Shown here: positions 31,761 through 43,600 of the stretch, in pieces
Position numbering within the stretch: the first letter of the stretch is position 1
Layout of the letters: each line of letters opens with the position of its first letter
Assembly (NCBI GenBank): GCA_018292915.2
Contig: JACVVK020000330.1
Span: 560,001-624,000, forward strand
Reading direction: 5' to 3'
Source: Batillaria attramentaria
Taxonomy: Eukaryota > Mollusca > Gastropoda > Batillariidae
Length of the DNA stretch: 64,000 nucleotides
The notes under the pieces: generated by a model
Told to the model about the DNA's origin: nothing
The model's database searches: none
The model's input: the letters and a program-made list of their open reading frames with translations, nothing else
Position numbers and translations under genes: made by a program

Positions 31761-32960
31761 CACGCGCACGTTGGAGTCCTACCGCGCATGCTAGCGTGCA
31801 CTTGAGAAGTGGATAGATGCCTGATGTGTACGGTGTCCATTGCTGGGCACTCGGGGTGTGGTGTGTGAAGGAAACCAATGTATCGGTGCTTTGATTTTCT
31901 TCAGAAACCCATGAGGGACAAAAATGATACCCGCACATGCTCACTGTGAAACTACAGACCACGGTTAAAACGTGTAGACACAACTGCTTGCAACTAGTTA
32001 GTTGTGAAAAAGTGTCAAACCTACACAGGGATTTTGTGGAGAAAAAAATATTGTCTACCGAAAATGGATTCGTGTGATAAAAGTCACAGAGTGGCTGCTG
32101 GTTCAACCAGACACCAAACACTTGTTACTTGTGAAACGTTGTCTACCTAGAGTAGTGACTTGTGAAAGATTATCCCCCAAGCGTGGCCGCTGGTGTTCAG
32201 TGTGTTTACCACGGCAAGTTTTTGGCATCTGGAAAGTTTCAGAAAAAAAAACGGTGACAGTGAACTTCGCAGGGACAGTTGCACACGAGGACGGTGTGTA
32301 TCGTCGTGGCTAGGACTTGTGCCTGCAAACGCATGAACAGTGATTCACCTGAACATATTCAAGTGTTGGGAAATTGTATTCACGCGGAATTCACACAGAC
32401 CATTTGTTTTCCAGACAGTCGAAACCATTACTGTGCGTTGTAAACTGTAAAGCTCACAGACGCAGAATATAAAGACATCAACGTCAGTAACATGAAAAAG
32501 GATCGAACAGGCGTATACTTGCCTGGCTGTAGAGGCCTCGCAAAACTCTAACTGACGGCATCTGTGGCTTAGAAATGCATTCCAGATTGCAGCTTACCTG
32601 CAGAACCAAACCCTCGTCGGTGCTGCAGAAGGTATAACCTCCAGACATTTTTACATTAGCGCATATCAAAACAGGGAGCAAAACAGAAAGTACGGTGATT
32701 ACGTGCATTGTATTAGAGAGACAACACATGAAGCACAAACCAACCCGGTCAGTTCCTACAACAAACTGAAAAGTTGATAATTTTGCGTAACTACTGGATC
32801 GATTGCAAACCTGCCTCTGATTGGTGGACTGAGTTTCAGGAGGCAAGAATACCTGAGAAGTCAGTGATGATAATAACATGGACAATGAATACTGTACTAC
32901 ACGTTCTGAGAAAAATGTATTAGTAACCTGGTGCATATTTATCGTGTCTTCAAGCGTTTG

Positions 32961-32995
<35 letters not shown>

Positions 32996-33660
32996 AGAAA
33001 TCACAAATATGCCAAACTGCAAGTTAGCAGACGGACGAAGGAAAGATTTTGTATGTAGTTGAGTATCCTATAGCTAGAGAGAGTGAGAGAGAGGGCGAGA
33101 ATTTGCGTGTGTTTATACTGCGTGTACCTTAGATCATAACAACTGATATGTGGAATCTGTGTCTCCATTCTGATTCTGTCTGCGCGAGTCAGATAGCCCT
33201 GTCTTTGCCACATCTGTCTGTGATATTTTCCTTTTCTGTTGTCCTTCAGTGCGACGTGCCACCCCCTGATCCTAACGACGCTTTACCGTCTTGATATCAA
33301 GACGCCAAAGAGACTGTCAGATAGGAGTGAATGCTTGAAAATGCTTTAATACTCCGGTGTGCGTCAGCGAGCAGGAGAATGTAATACTTGAGCGTGGAAT
33401 TTCCTTTAACAGACTTTGGGCTTTAAACGAGCTGTTTCCGCGTTACTAGGTTTCACAAAAGCCAGCTTATCTTTGGAACGGCTTAGCTTGTGAGTGCGGT
33501 CGGAGAGGTTTGTCTTCATGATTAGTAGAGCTCGGAATGCGAGACAGTGTCGTCTACAGGCTCTGTGAAATTGCCAACATTCACATTCTCCTACTCAGCG
33601 GCTGACTGTGCCGCAAGACTAGCCGTCATGAAACTGATTCGTGTCACGTGAAACATTCTA
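31761..33660. other. RIMBP 3' UTR or flank
   Basis: No ORF with protein-like composition. A GA tract lies at 32964-32991 and short GAGA runs at 33076-33096. No clear AATAAA within the first 500 nt, so the 3' UTR end cannot be placed. Confidence 0.5.
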
Positions 33661-33669
33661 CTGGTTCAG

Positions 33670-33849
33670 GGTAAGTGGATGGGTGTTTAGGAGTTTAACG
33701 TCCTTTTCCCCGCGTATACGTGATTCGTACCAAAGACGGGGCAACGAGGAAAAGGCCAGCACACATATTTGGCCCCAGCCGGGGTTCGAACTCACGACCC
33801 GAACATTGAAAGTCAAACGCTCTACCATTCGGCTATCCCGGCTCCCCCT
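33670..33849 (-). mobile_element. tRNA-derived SINE, family S1, with 9-bp target duplication
   Basis: Reversed S1 copy: on the + strand it begins with GGATGGGTGTTTAGGAGTTT (tail) and ends with CATTCGGCTATCCCGGCTCC (head). It is flanked by the direct repeat CTGGTTCAG at 33661-33669 and 33850-33858. Confidence 0.92.
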
Positions 33850-33859
33850 CTGGTTCAGT

Positions 33860-34565
33860 AACAGTCAGAGTGAGTGAATCTTCTCAAAGTAGGGTATGAT
33901 GTCCATGTCATTTCAATGGTAGATTTGTTTTTCAGCAAACATCGCCAGGCCGCACTCTTCGTGAACACATTTTGGCAATAACAGAGCTTATGAAATACAC
34001 AAATTACATTATAAAATGAGTGTTTTGGCCAGTACTTTGCAGTTCGTATTATTCCAAACCTTACATTAATTTTACCGTTCATTGGACGAACGCTGATATT
34101 TGAGAGTTGGGCGTGTGCATTTGTGTGACTGCTGCAAGCTTGTTGCAACATTTCCACAGTCGGATAATTGAAAAGAGTATGCGTTGAACAAAGATCAGCA
34201 AGAATTTACGTCAACTACTGAACTAAACAAGGACTCTGGAGAGGATGCTTGCAGCTTGGCTTTGGCCGATGTCACACGGGAGTGGTTTTAATACCAACAT
34301 ACGCATTCGGGTCAGTTCACGACGACTACACTCCAACTCTACATTTTCAGCACACTTGTCTGATGAGAGACCGCATCAGTCTCCATCCAGAAATGACTAG
34401 ATGTGATAAATGAACACGCGCAGGCTGTTTCAAGAGCATGGTGTTTTTGCCAATGCCACAGGCCATCTCACATAGTGTGCGTTGTGAACACAACTTTATC
34501 ATGCCAGTTTGTCGTGTGACATGCGGCTGCAGCATGTCTATGTCCTAATGGTTCCGGGGCGTGTT
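33860..34565. other. Intergenic DNA
   Basis: Nothing recognisable on either strand. Confidence 0.5.
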
Positions 34566-34854
34566 TTGAGCAGGGTCCGTATGTAGAACTCGAGTTTAAT
34601 TTAACCCAGGGCTACGGGCCTAACCCAGACTAGGAAAAAAGAAACCCCAAAACAAGATTAAATAAGAAAGGAAGCGAAGAAAGAAAGACAAAAATCCTTC
34701 TATAACGGCATAGGCATCTTGCTGGAATGGACCCGCTTCCTGGTTAAACAAAAACAAAACAAACAAAAAAAATTACCCAACAGCTAGTTTAGTTCGAGGT
34801 TAGACTGTAACCCGGGGCTAAACTCCCTAACCCCGACTTTTACATGCGGGCCCT
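34566..34854 (+). mobile_element. TIR-type transposon (MITE), family M1
   Basis: Same orientation as 9113. It begins GGGTCCGTATGTAGAACTCG and ends CCGACTTTTACATGCGGGCC, with the shared interior GGCCTAACCCAGACTAGGA and AAATCCTTCTATAACGGCAT. It differs from the first copy by a shorter A-rich segment. Confidence 0.87.
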
Positions 34855-34913
34855 GTTCTCTATATTTCTTCCAACACAAACGTCTCCCGTGTGTCAGGAG
34901 CCGTAGCTCTGAA

Positions 34914-35100
34914 AAGCCCATGCAAAAATCGCAATTTTACTTGAAATCTTTAGAGATCACTAGAAGTCATTTCAAGCCACCATGACGCTATTTGCAGCGG
35001 TCTCCGGTCTACCGTGGAATCCCACGCCTTACGTAGTAGTGACTTGAAGTGGCTCATGCTGGCGTGCGGTGGTTAGCGTATTTTAACAAGTGGACAGGGG
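34914..35100 (+). repeat. Dispersed repeat, family D1
   Basis: The longest copy in this orientation: AAGCCCATGCAAAAATCGCA, ATCACTAGAAGTCATTTCAA, CCCACGCCTTACGTAGTAGT, GACTTGAAGTGGCTC. It is reversed at 17262-17447. Confidence 0.78.
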
Positions 35101-36001
35101 TGCTCGGGCTCTTGAGAGTTAGACGCCAAGGACAGGAGCTGCAAAGCTAAGAAGAGAAACAAGCCATCTAAACAAAATAATTATGGGCTGATACTGAAAT
35201 CACATTCAACAGTTGGTGCCAAAATGACAAGGTATTTAGGAAGCGTTGGAGCTCGCTTGATGATGAACAATTGGGAAATTGCGACTGAAGTTAACCGTGT
35301 GTGTACTCGTGTCTGTTATATCTTTTACTTCACCCAAGCTTGCGTCTGAAGGGTGCGTGGCCATGCACTGACCAATTTTACATATAGTCAACAGTTTTAA
35401 AAAAATCATGACGATGCCAAAACTTCATGTGTCTTGTGTTTATTTTGGTAGGTGCAGCATTTAGACGGCCGTAGCCGGCGAGAAACTAGATAGCTTTTTT
35501 AAGACTTAGTGGTCAGTAGATTAGATAAAGCATGTTTGAAAGTAACACTATGCGATGTAGTGTGATACATTTTCTACGTTACAGTGTCTTTCACACGTAA
35601 TTCACTTTGATACTGCTCTTTGCTCGAAGATTACAACTGAGCGTGTAATAACTCTGAATGGCGATAAGATCTAATCTTATTACTCTCACATCTGATCAGG
35701 AGAGGATTGTTATAAGACTTATTTGCTCGAATTAACGCCAGTCTAGTGCTCAAATGACTTGTTAATGGCATGTTTGTCTGGTTCTAACTAATGGTTGTGC
35801 TGCAGTGATCAAGGTGAAACCATCAAATCAAACGCTGTTGAATAGTTGTGTCTTGTTGAGTTGTGAAATGATTTTATGGCTTTAGAAAGTAATTGCAGAA
35901 ACAGGTAGATACCGCGTTGTGATGTGCGCTGTTAGTGATTTTTACTCTGCGGTTTCTTTCTTACGTCAAACTGAAACGTATGTACGTGTGTGTTTGTGTG
36001 C

Positions 36002-36059
<58 letters not shown>

Positions 36060-38400
36060 AAGGACCAGACGTTTGTCAGAATTGAAATATTGGACGTAAG
36101 GTTCAAAATTGCGAGCTTTGAACTCCGGGTGAAGGAAAATTCGTCGAACATTCTTCATGTGTCTTCGATTAAGAAGATCACGCTTGGGGTGAAAATGAAA
36201 TGCTAGAACCAAAACGAAAGCACTGTGTGCGCATGCGTGTAAAAGAGAGAGAGAGAGAGAGAGAACGTCCAATGTCTACCCATTCGCTTGCCTTCCCTTC
36301 TTGTCCATTCCGGTTATTTGTTTTTTTACGGTCTCTGTACTAGACTACAGATATGTAACATTGCCTCTTTTTAGGCGTTGACTGCAAGCAGGTTTCTTGT
36401 CTTTTTTCGTGCGTTACTGTATTCCTTCTGCTGTCGTGTCATTTACTGGAAAAATGCGCTAAACTACGAGTCATGTACAACCTAAACACGCGAACACCAA
36501 GAAGTATGCGGGGGGGAAATTATGGGGTTTTTTTTTTTTGGGGGGGGGGGGGGGGTTATGTTTTGACATACGTGTGGCCGTTGTAAACCATGCACACAAT
36601 GAACCAATCAGTTTGGTTTGGGCTAGGTTTTACATAGTCATTATGTACGTTTGTTTTTTTTTTTCAGTATATTTTCAAGTAACGGGCCAAATTAAAGGGG
36701 ACCAAAGAGGTTGGACCAATAGTATTTATGAAAGTCAAAGTGACCAGGACGTACTTTCAAAATGTCAAGTTAAGAACGAGAACTGCTGTCAAAACATATG
36801 TCCTTCAAGTCTTTTCGATTAAATTGGCATCAGTGAAATCTGAGCATGAACGGGTATTGTACAATTTAATTTTGCCAACCATTCTAATAAAATTTCCTCT
36901 GTCGTATCCCAAAAAAAAAAAAAAATGTTCCTCGAAGGAAGTGGTTGCTAGCAGATATATACAAATTTACTTTGGGGCAAAAGCTGTCAATAACATTTCG
37001 GTATTTATTAGATTTCGGCTGCTGTTTCCATTCCAGTTTCTGGGATGACAAGGAACAATGTAAACTTTAAATCTGGAAAGCTAATTATGAAGTGTGTGTA
37101 TTTTGTTGCTATAATTATGTTGACTGTTCACTGGAATTGTGTTGTTAGTTCAGTAGTTATACAGGACCTGAAGCCAAAGTTATTAGCTTACACACATCTT
37201 ATTAGCATAATACATCTTGTACTCACCATAAAGCAACTTCTCTTGTGTTTGTTCGTTGTTTATCTTGTTTGTAGCAATTCTGACTAGCTATTGCCCCTGT
37301 TATTTCTCTAAAGAATGAAGTATCCCTATTTTATTTCTCACAACTGTAAGAAAACGTCACAAAATAACTGGTTGAGGTACACTTACAGCTATTCAGGTTC
37401 AGGTGTTATCTACATGTATGTATATACGTAGTAATCGAAAGAAAGAAGTGCAGTCTGCGCAGCCATGCTTGTCAGACAGAAAATGTGTATACAATATCAT
37501 CTGTAAACTTCGTACCGTTCTGTGCATCCACTTATTAATCAACACGGTCTTGCACGTGTAGTGCTGCCATTGGTATATGAGGAGTGTTATCGTTCCTGAA
37601 TAAATGACACAGTTGTCTCCCTGAAATCTCGTCCACATACAGATAGGTTTAAACCGGAAGTAATTATTCAGCGAATACAAATCGTGTTCTCACAAATCGG
37701 AGAGTATCCTCGGGAGTTTCGTTTCCGTATGGCTCAGTGGGTGATTCCAATTTGTACCATAGATGAGATATACGGGTTGGGATGTGATACCATCGTGAAT
37801 TCTTGTGTTTGTAGGATTTTCCCCTCAGAAGAACACTGCGTCCTTAGAATTTAATTTTGTCTCAAATCTTTGTGCTGTTTGTATCAAAGGAAGAAGTTCG
37901 CCTAGTAAACTATTTTCTGTTTTGTATCTTGCATTATAAACAATATATTCGCGTTTTGTAGACATCGCTCATGCTCACATTTCAGTTTATTCGCAGAAAG
38001 GCGTTATGGACATGAACGGTTTCAGAAGAAAGAACAATGATATTATTTTGCTGATTGTTACTGTATAGTGTTAAGGTGACTGAAACTCTCCGGTAGATCA
38101 CGTGTAATGTTAATGAATATCAGAGCGTTATTGTTTGCGAGTTTGTACATCTGTACTATTCTGCGAGTGGATTCTACAGGCTTGCGAGTATCTTGTTTTC
38201 GGATGTTAGGAAAGTTTCAGAGGATGTATTCTGTTTTGTAAGACTGTGTAAGATTTTGTATCATGTGCCTGTGTCCATTTTGCTGCTAAAGGCTGGTTTT
38301 TCGTATGAAACAATAAATTATTTTTCAACTCGTAAAGGGAAAATATTCTGCAAGAAATAAAACCAAAATGACAGTGAATGGCTGTTCGAATGTTCATGAA

Positions 38401-38442
<42 letters not shown>

Positions 38443-39404
38443 GGTCCGAGACGACATAAGATTATGCGTGTGTATGTGTTTCTGTTGGTTCGTTGGCTGC
38501 TGTATCTGTTGGTGAAAGATTTAAGGTGGAAGGTAGCAATACTTTCGCAAATCATGATCGCGTTTCGTAAAACATCTTCATTTACGTTTCGTCATTTGTA
38601 AATTCTTCGTAATCCTTTTGCTTTCAAATATTTCAAACAGACTGATGAGGTCAAGTGGAAAAAAGCTTTTAACGAGTTCGCTTTTGAAAATTGCAGAGAA
38701 AATATTTGAAACATTATCCAAAGGTGAGACTAAAGGTTGTATTTCATTCGTCAAGTTATGATTTTGAGCGTGAACTGGAGGATTTAAAAAATAATCTTAA
38801 TCGCCGTTTTTGTTGTAACCGAAGCTCAAGTAGCTTCCACCAATACCACATTTTCCCTGCAAGCCAATATCACTGTCTGGAAGGGTTACAACCACTTAGC
38901 AGTGTGATATCAAATCTCTGCTTGTTTGACATTAGTCTCCCGAGTAAACTAAACGAAACGTAAGTTGAACTCCATTGTCTGAAAAGTCTTTAGCGGAAAT
39001 TAAAGCTTAAGAGCCCATTTATTTTTCGTCTACTTAAAGTTCTGCAGTCTCAACAAAAAGCCACAAGCATGGTATTAGAAAACATACGCGGCTGTACAAA
39101 ATGCACATTCACTTAGAGTGTCCAGCGTCTCTGAAACCCCTATACAAGCCAAGCGGAGTCTCATTCCCCACGAATGCATTTTGACACGACGAGAAAGGTG
39201 GCACCCTTCTCGCGTAGCACACAACCGCTGGGCGATGTGTCTCGCTTGACCAAAAGCACAATGATACCGCAAACTCACGCTCCGATTGAACAGGGGCATC
39301 CGAGGCGATGACAACTGCAGCTGTGACAGAGTTTGTATAAACACACTGTGTGCAGACATTTAGTGTATTATCCTGTAAGTGTGTGCTTGGTATTACATTT
39401 AATA
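35101..39404. other. Intergenic DNA
   Basis: 4.3 kb without recognisable genes. It includes a (TG)n tract at 36002-36057, a GA tract at 36246-36263, a T11-G18 junction at 36530-36555, an A13 run at 36910-36923, and a TG-then-GA tract at 38400-38442. ORFs here are short and of random composition. Confidence 0.6.
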
Positions 39405-39407
39405 CGA

Positions 39408-39910
39408 GTTAAACGGGCTAATACCATCTTTGCTAAGCCAACATAATTATGTTTTGGAACAGTTTCGCTCTCGAGTGCGACTATACACTCGAAATGCTCC
39501 ATCTTGATAGTGCAGCTGTTCATGCGATACAACGGCCCAACATTCTTCTAAGACAGTTGTTACACTACTGGAGCGCTCAGTGTGGTCGCCGCGTCATCGA
39601 ATGCGCTTCTGTTGGCTCAGTGCCAGCATTTTTTAGACGCTGTCACTGTCCAGGGTGGGTGGATGGGGTGGGTGGGGGTTTGGGGGTTTAACGTCCTTTT
39701 CCACCACATAGGGTGATATCAAAGACGGGGCAACGAGGAAAAAGCCAGCACAAATATTTGGCCCCAGCCGGGATCAAACTCACGACCCGAGCACTAGAAG
39801 TCCAACGCTCTACCATTCGACCACCCCGGCTCCCCCTGTCCAGGGTGTCTAACTCTAAGTGGTGGATTGATAGATACCACGAAAATAACCCAGAACGATC
39901 TGTGAGAAGA
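39408..39910 (+). repeat. Dispersed repeat, family D2, copy 2 (split by a SINE)
   Basis: It matches copy 1 at 18056 on both sides of the SINE: before it CCATCTTTGCTAAGCCAA to GACGCTGTCACTGTCCAGGG, after it GTGTCTAACTCTAAGTGG and TAGATACCACGAAAATAACC. It has no T-G tract where copy 1 has one. Confidence 0.88.
39658..39835 (-). mobile_element. tRNA-derived SINE, family S1, with 12-bp target duplication
   Basis: Reversed S1 copy with tail GGTTTAACGTCCTTTTCCAC at left and head TACCATTCGACCACCCCGGC at right. The target-site duplication CTGTCCAGGGTG lies at 39646-39657 and 39836-39847. The empty site exists at 18334 on. Confidence 0.93.
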
Positions 39911-40192
39911 ACAATCTGCGAGCATAAAAAATGGTAGAATTCGCCCCTTTCAGCATAAAACATAACAAGACTGTAAACTATGAACGTCTCAAATGAAGAA
40001 CAATTAGCTACTTTAAAATCGTCACACGAAGCCATCCCTTGTGACTACAATTCCTGTGTGGTTCTACGGATAATATGAAATTTTACTCTGAAACAAAGTT
40101 CAAGAATTTTTTTTCTTTTTAATCTTATCAGAGTAATCACAACACGCAAATAGACGGGTGTAACTGAAGATGAAAGCTTTGATTTCTCGGTC

Positions 40193-40206
40193 CGCATATA
40201 TAAAAA
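40193..40206 (+). promoter_or_regulatory. Possible TATA box of receptor R1
   Basis: CGCATATATAAAAA lies about 450-490 bp upstream of the R1 start codon on the same strand. Motif only; the transcription start is unknown. Confidence 0.3.
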
Positions 40207-40643
40207 GAAGAGGCAGTGAAAGATATTAAAATATTTCCAGCTTCACGTAAACAAGGGGAATAGTTTTCAATTGAAACAACCACCATAATATTCTTTTTTA
40301 ACTCTGGCAAGTACGTTTGGGGTTGAGGACCAGTGGCCTTACAAAAAAATCATAACAACGTTTTTGTCTGCGTGGATTTAAATTTGGCTGAAAGGGAGTG
40401 TTGCACTTTGATTATACTCGTGTTTGCTGCTGTAACAGCCGTAAAGGAACCGTTAATCTTGCCTGATTTGCGCATACAGGGCCAAAAAAAAGTGCCAAAA
40501 ACGTGGAATACTCGTGCGCGGTACAAAAGTTGTTAAACAATAGACGCTGCTCGAGTTAAACTGAGAAAGAAATTCGCCGCGTCAGTGACAATACTGCACA
40601 ATGCCAGCATTGATGTTCTGAAAATTGCAATGATAATTCGACA

Positions 40644-43600
40644 ATGACTGTGAAAATGCTATTGAAGCTGCAGAACAACGAGAGTGATAGGATGAGAAAG
40701 ACTTTCGTGTGCATAATAGCGTGGTCAGTCCTTCTCGACACCAACACAGCACAGCGAGTAAACAAGACTGAAGTTAACAAAGAGGCAACAACACATTTGA
40801 TATCAAATACTGCGGAAAGTAATCTGGCCCAATCTGAGCTGAAACCTAGGGCTGCAGGTACAATGAAGAACGTTACTACCTCAAGAACGGGGGATGGTAA
40901 TTTTCTAGCGAGAACATCTTCTGACGAGCACCAGATATCAAATATGACGACAATGTTCCGTCCACTGTCCACTTTTTCCAGTGTCACGACAGTCACGAAC
41001 TCCTCAGTGATGACGTCAGCCGTCACGCAGAAGCCAGCGGTGACATCATCTCACGTGCGCCAGATACCTGACATGACAACGATGTTAAGTCTGAAAACTG
41101 AGGTGGAGACTGGCACGTTCGCTGTCACGAAAGTCGAGGACTCCACGCTGACGTCACCAGTCACCCAGAAACCTGAGGTGCAGACAAGAAACACCACGTC
41201 AAAGACGAGCACTACTTCAGACCCTTTCTCGTCTGTGGCTCTTTGTTTCTCGTCGTATAATTGCAACTTTACCTGGGCGGCGCCTGTTACGGGTTTTATT
41301 CCCTTAAATATTCGCGAAATTGACGTTCATTGTTGGCTGGAAGAACTGCATGGAAACGTCCGCTATGATTATGATTATCGCAGGATCTCTGAACACAGAT
41401 TGAACGTCTACTGGCACATCAAGCCAAAATCCAAAGACCACGGAATCCTGCTCTACAATACTCTATCAGCCGAAGAAATCAGCGATGAGGGCTGGGGGGC
41501 TTTTTCTGTGTACACTGACGGCAAGCTCACAGGCAGGCCCGAACGTTGGGTTTCACGAAGCCAGCCCCACTTATTCTGGCAGACAGAGGTGACAGTGAGA
41601 AGTCAGCGTAATTTGGGTCTCAGCTACAGCGCGTTGCCTCTGAACAAAATGCCTGTACTCGCGGATTCCCGTCCCGGCGAATTTGTTGGGATCCTCAGCA
41701 AGATTCTGTACAACTGCTCTCACCCGTACATAGTGCCGGAAACGTTCTTCTGTGACATGGTGCAGCAGTGTGTGGGTGGCGAGGACGAACCGGCAGACTG
41801 CAAGAACCGACCAAGAGCCTGTGGGGACTGGATCCCCTCCAGCAACGCGTGTCTGAAGATCGTCATGGACGTGGAAAACGTCACTGGCCGCGATCGTATG
41901 TTGCCCGGGGATTTGTGCCAGTCGCAACATAACGCAACTCTCGCTGATTTGCCGGACCAGGACAGCAAAGACCTAATGGCCAGTCTTGTGCGGCGGGCTG
42001 GATATGAAAATGTACCCTCTGTGGTCTTAGCTCTCCGACTAACAAAGGTCATTCCTAAGTCCAGCAAGGTCAACCATCTGTATCGGTTCCTGTGGCGCTG
42101 GGGGGACCGCCAAGGACCTATTGCGTATCAGGAAACGGGTCTACAAAGATTTGCAAAGGCCTCTCACTGCGGGATATTTAGAGTTCTCCGCACTCACATC
42201 ATCATCAGGCCTGGTGACTGCACCATGAGATATTTTGACGGCTACATCTGTAAGAAGAATGACCCTATCCTGATTAAAGCAGACATTAGATCACTCAATG
42301 GAAGCATAGCCCTGTTCTCCTCTGTCCAGTCAATCCTTCCTTTCCCAATAAGAAATTGTCAAGACGGATCCGTGACCCACACTTTCTACCCCTGTCGTTT
42401 TCAAACCACAGAAGCTGAAGATGATTGGTCGGTTGGCAAGCTACCGTTATTTTACTGCACGATAGGAAATGTCGTTCACTACTCGCTGGTGTGTGACGGA
42501 AACGCTGACTGCGCAGACGGAAGTGACGAAAGTGCATGCGCAGAAGCCACGGGCAAAATGTCCAAAAGGGATTACTTCATTTGCGCTAACTCTCAGTTGA
42601 TTTCATCATCATCTCTGTGTGATGGTCGGAACGATTGCTTTGATCACAGTGATGAGAAAGAGTGTGTGTCATGTAGAGAGGGAACTGTATTATGTAGCAT
42701 GATTACGCTGGGCTGTTTTCCCCGCCACTTCGGGCACCACATGTTTTGTAGAGGACACACGGAATATGAGCACTATTCAACGGTACCACCACCTGCTGCT
42801 GTAGTGCTGGACGGTTTCGGTCGATCTGATCTTACACCTATGAATAATGGAGAGAGATGTCCTGAGACTCACTTCCAGTGTCTAGATGGTTACTGCATCC
42901 CAACCTACATGCTGAACAACGACGAGCAGGACTGTCCACATGGAGAGGACGAGAACATTCCACATGAAAACTTCACGTGCCCAGGGTTCTACCGTTGTTA
43001 CTTGACCGGGAACTGCTTGCACAGTGACTATGTCTGTGACGGCATCTATCACTGTCCGAACAAGGATGATGAACGGTACTGTAACTTGACCTGTCCCTCA
43101 AATTGCACATGCGAGGGTTACGCATTCACATGCCGTAAGATGTTGGACCCTCGCCAGTTCCTCGGGCTGCGGTATTTGGACCTCAGCGGATCAACGCAGC
43201 CTTCACTGACACACATACACGTCGTGCCATTTTTGGCTTTTCTGAATCTTTCTTCCTGTGGATTATCCAGTGTGACTTTGCGACAAATGCCTCTGCTAAG
43301 AGTTCTCGATCTGAGCTTTAACGAGATCAAAGCATTTAGCAGCTTGAATTTGGTGGGGCTGCAAGGGATTCACCACTTGAATTTGTCGGGAAATTCCCTA
43401 AGCCCAACACTCGACGCTGACTTTACATTGTTAACGAAGCTGGCGGGTATGGTAAGCCTGAAGACTCTGACTATGACAAACACCCATATACAGTCGGTCA
43501 GAGCAAGTCTTTTCCTTTATCTTCGAGACGTGACAGCCCTAGACATACGGAAAAACTATATCCAGGTTTTCAGCAAGGAGGCTTTCAGAGGCCCGAACAG

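Noticed and set aside
36538..37048. Overlapping ORFs near 36.5-37 kb
   Set aside because: They start in a poly-G tract or run through a poly-A tract and show no domain.
39075..39359. Minus-strand ORF of 94 codons
   Set aside because: No recognisable domain, no neighbours in frame, composition not clearly protein-like.
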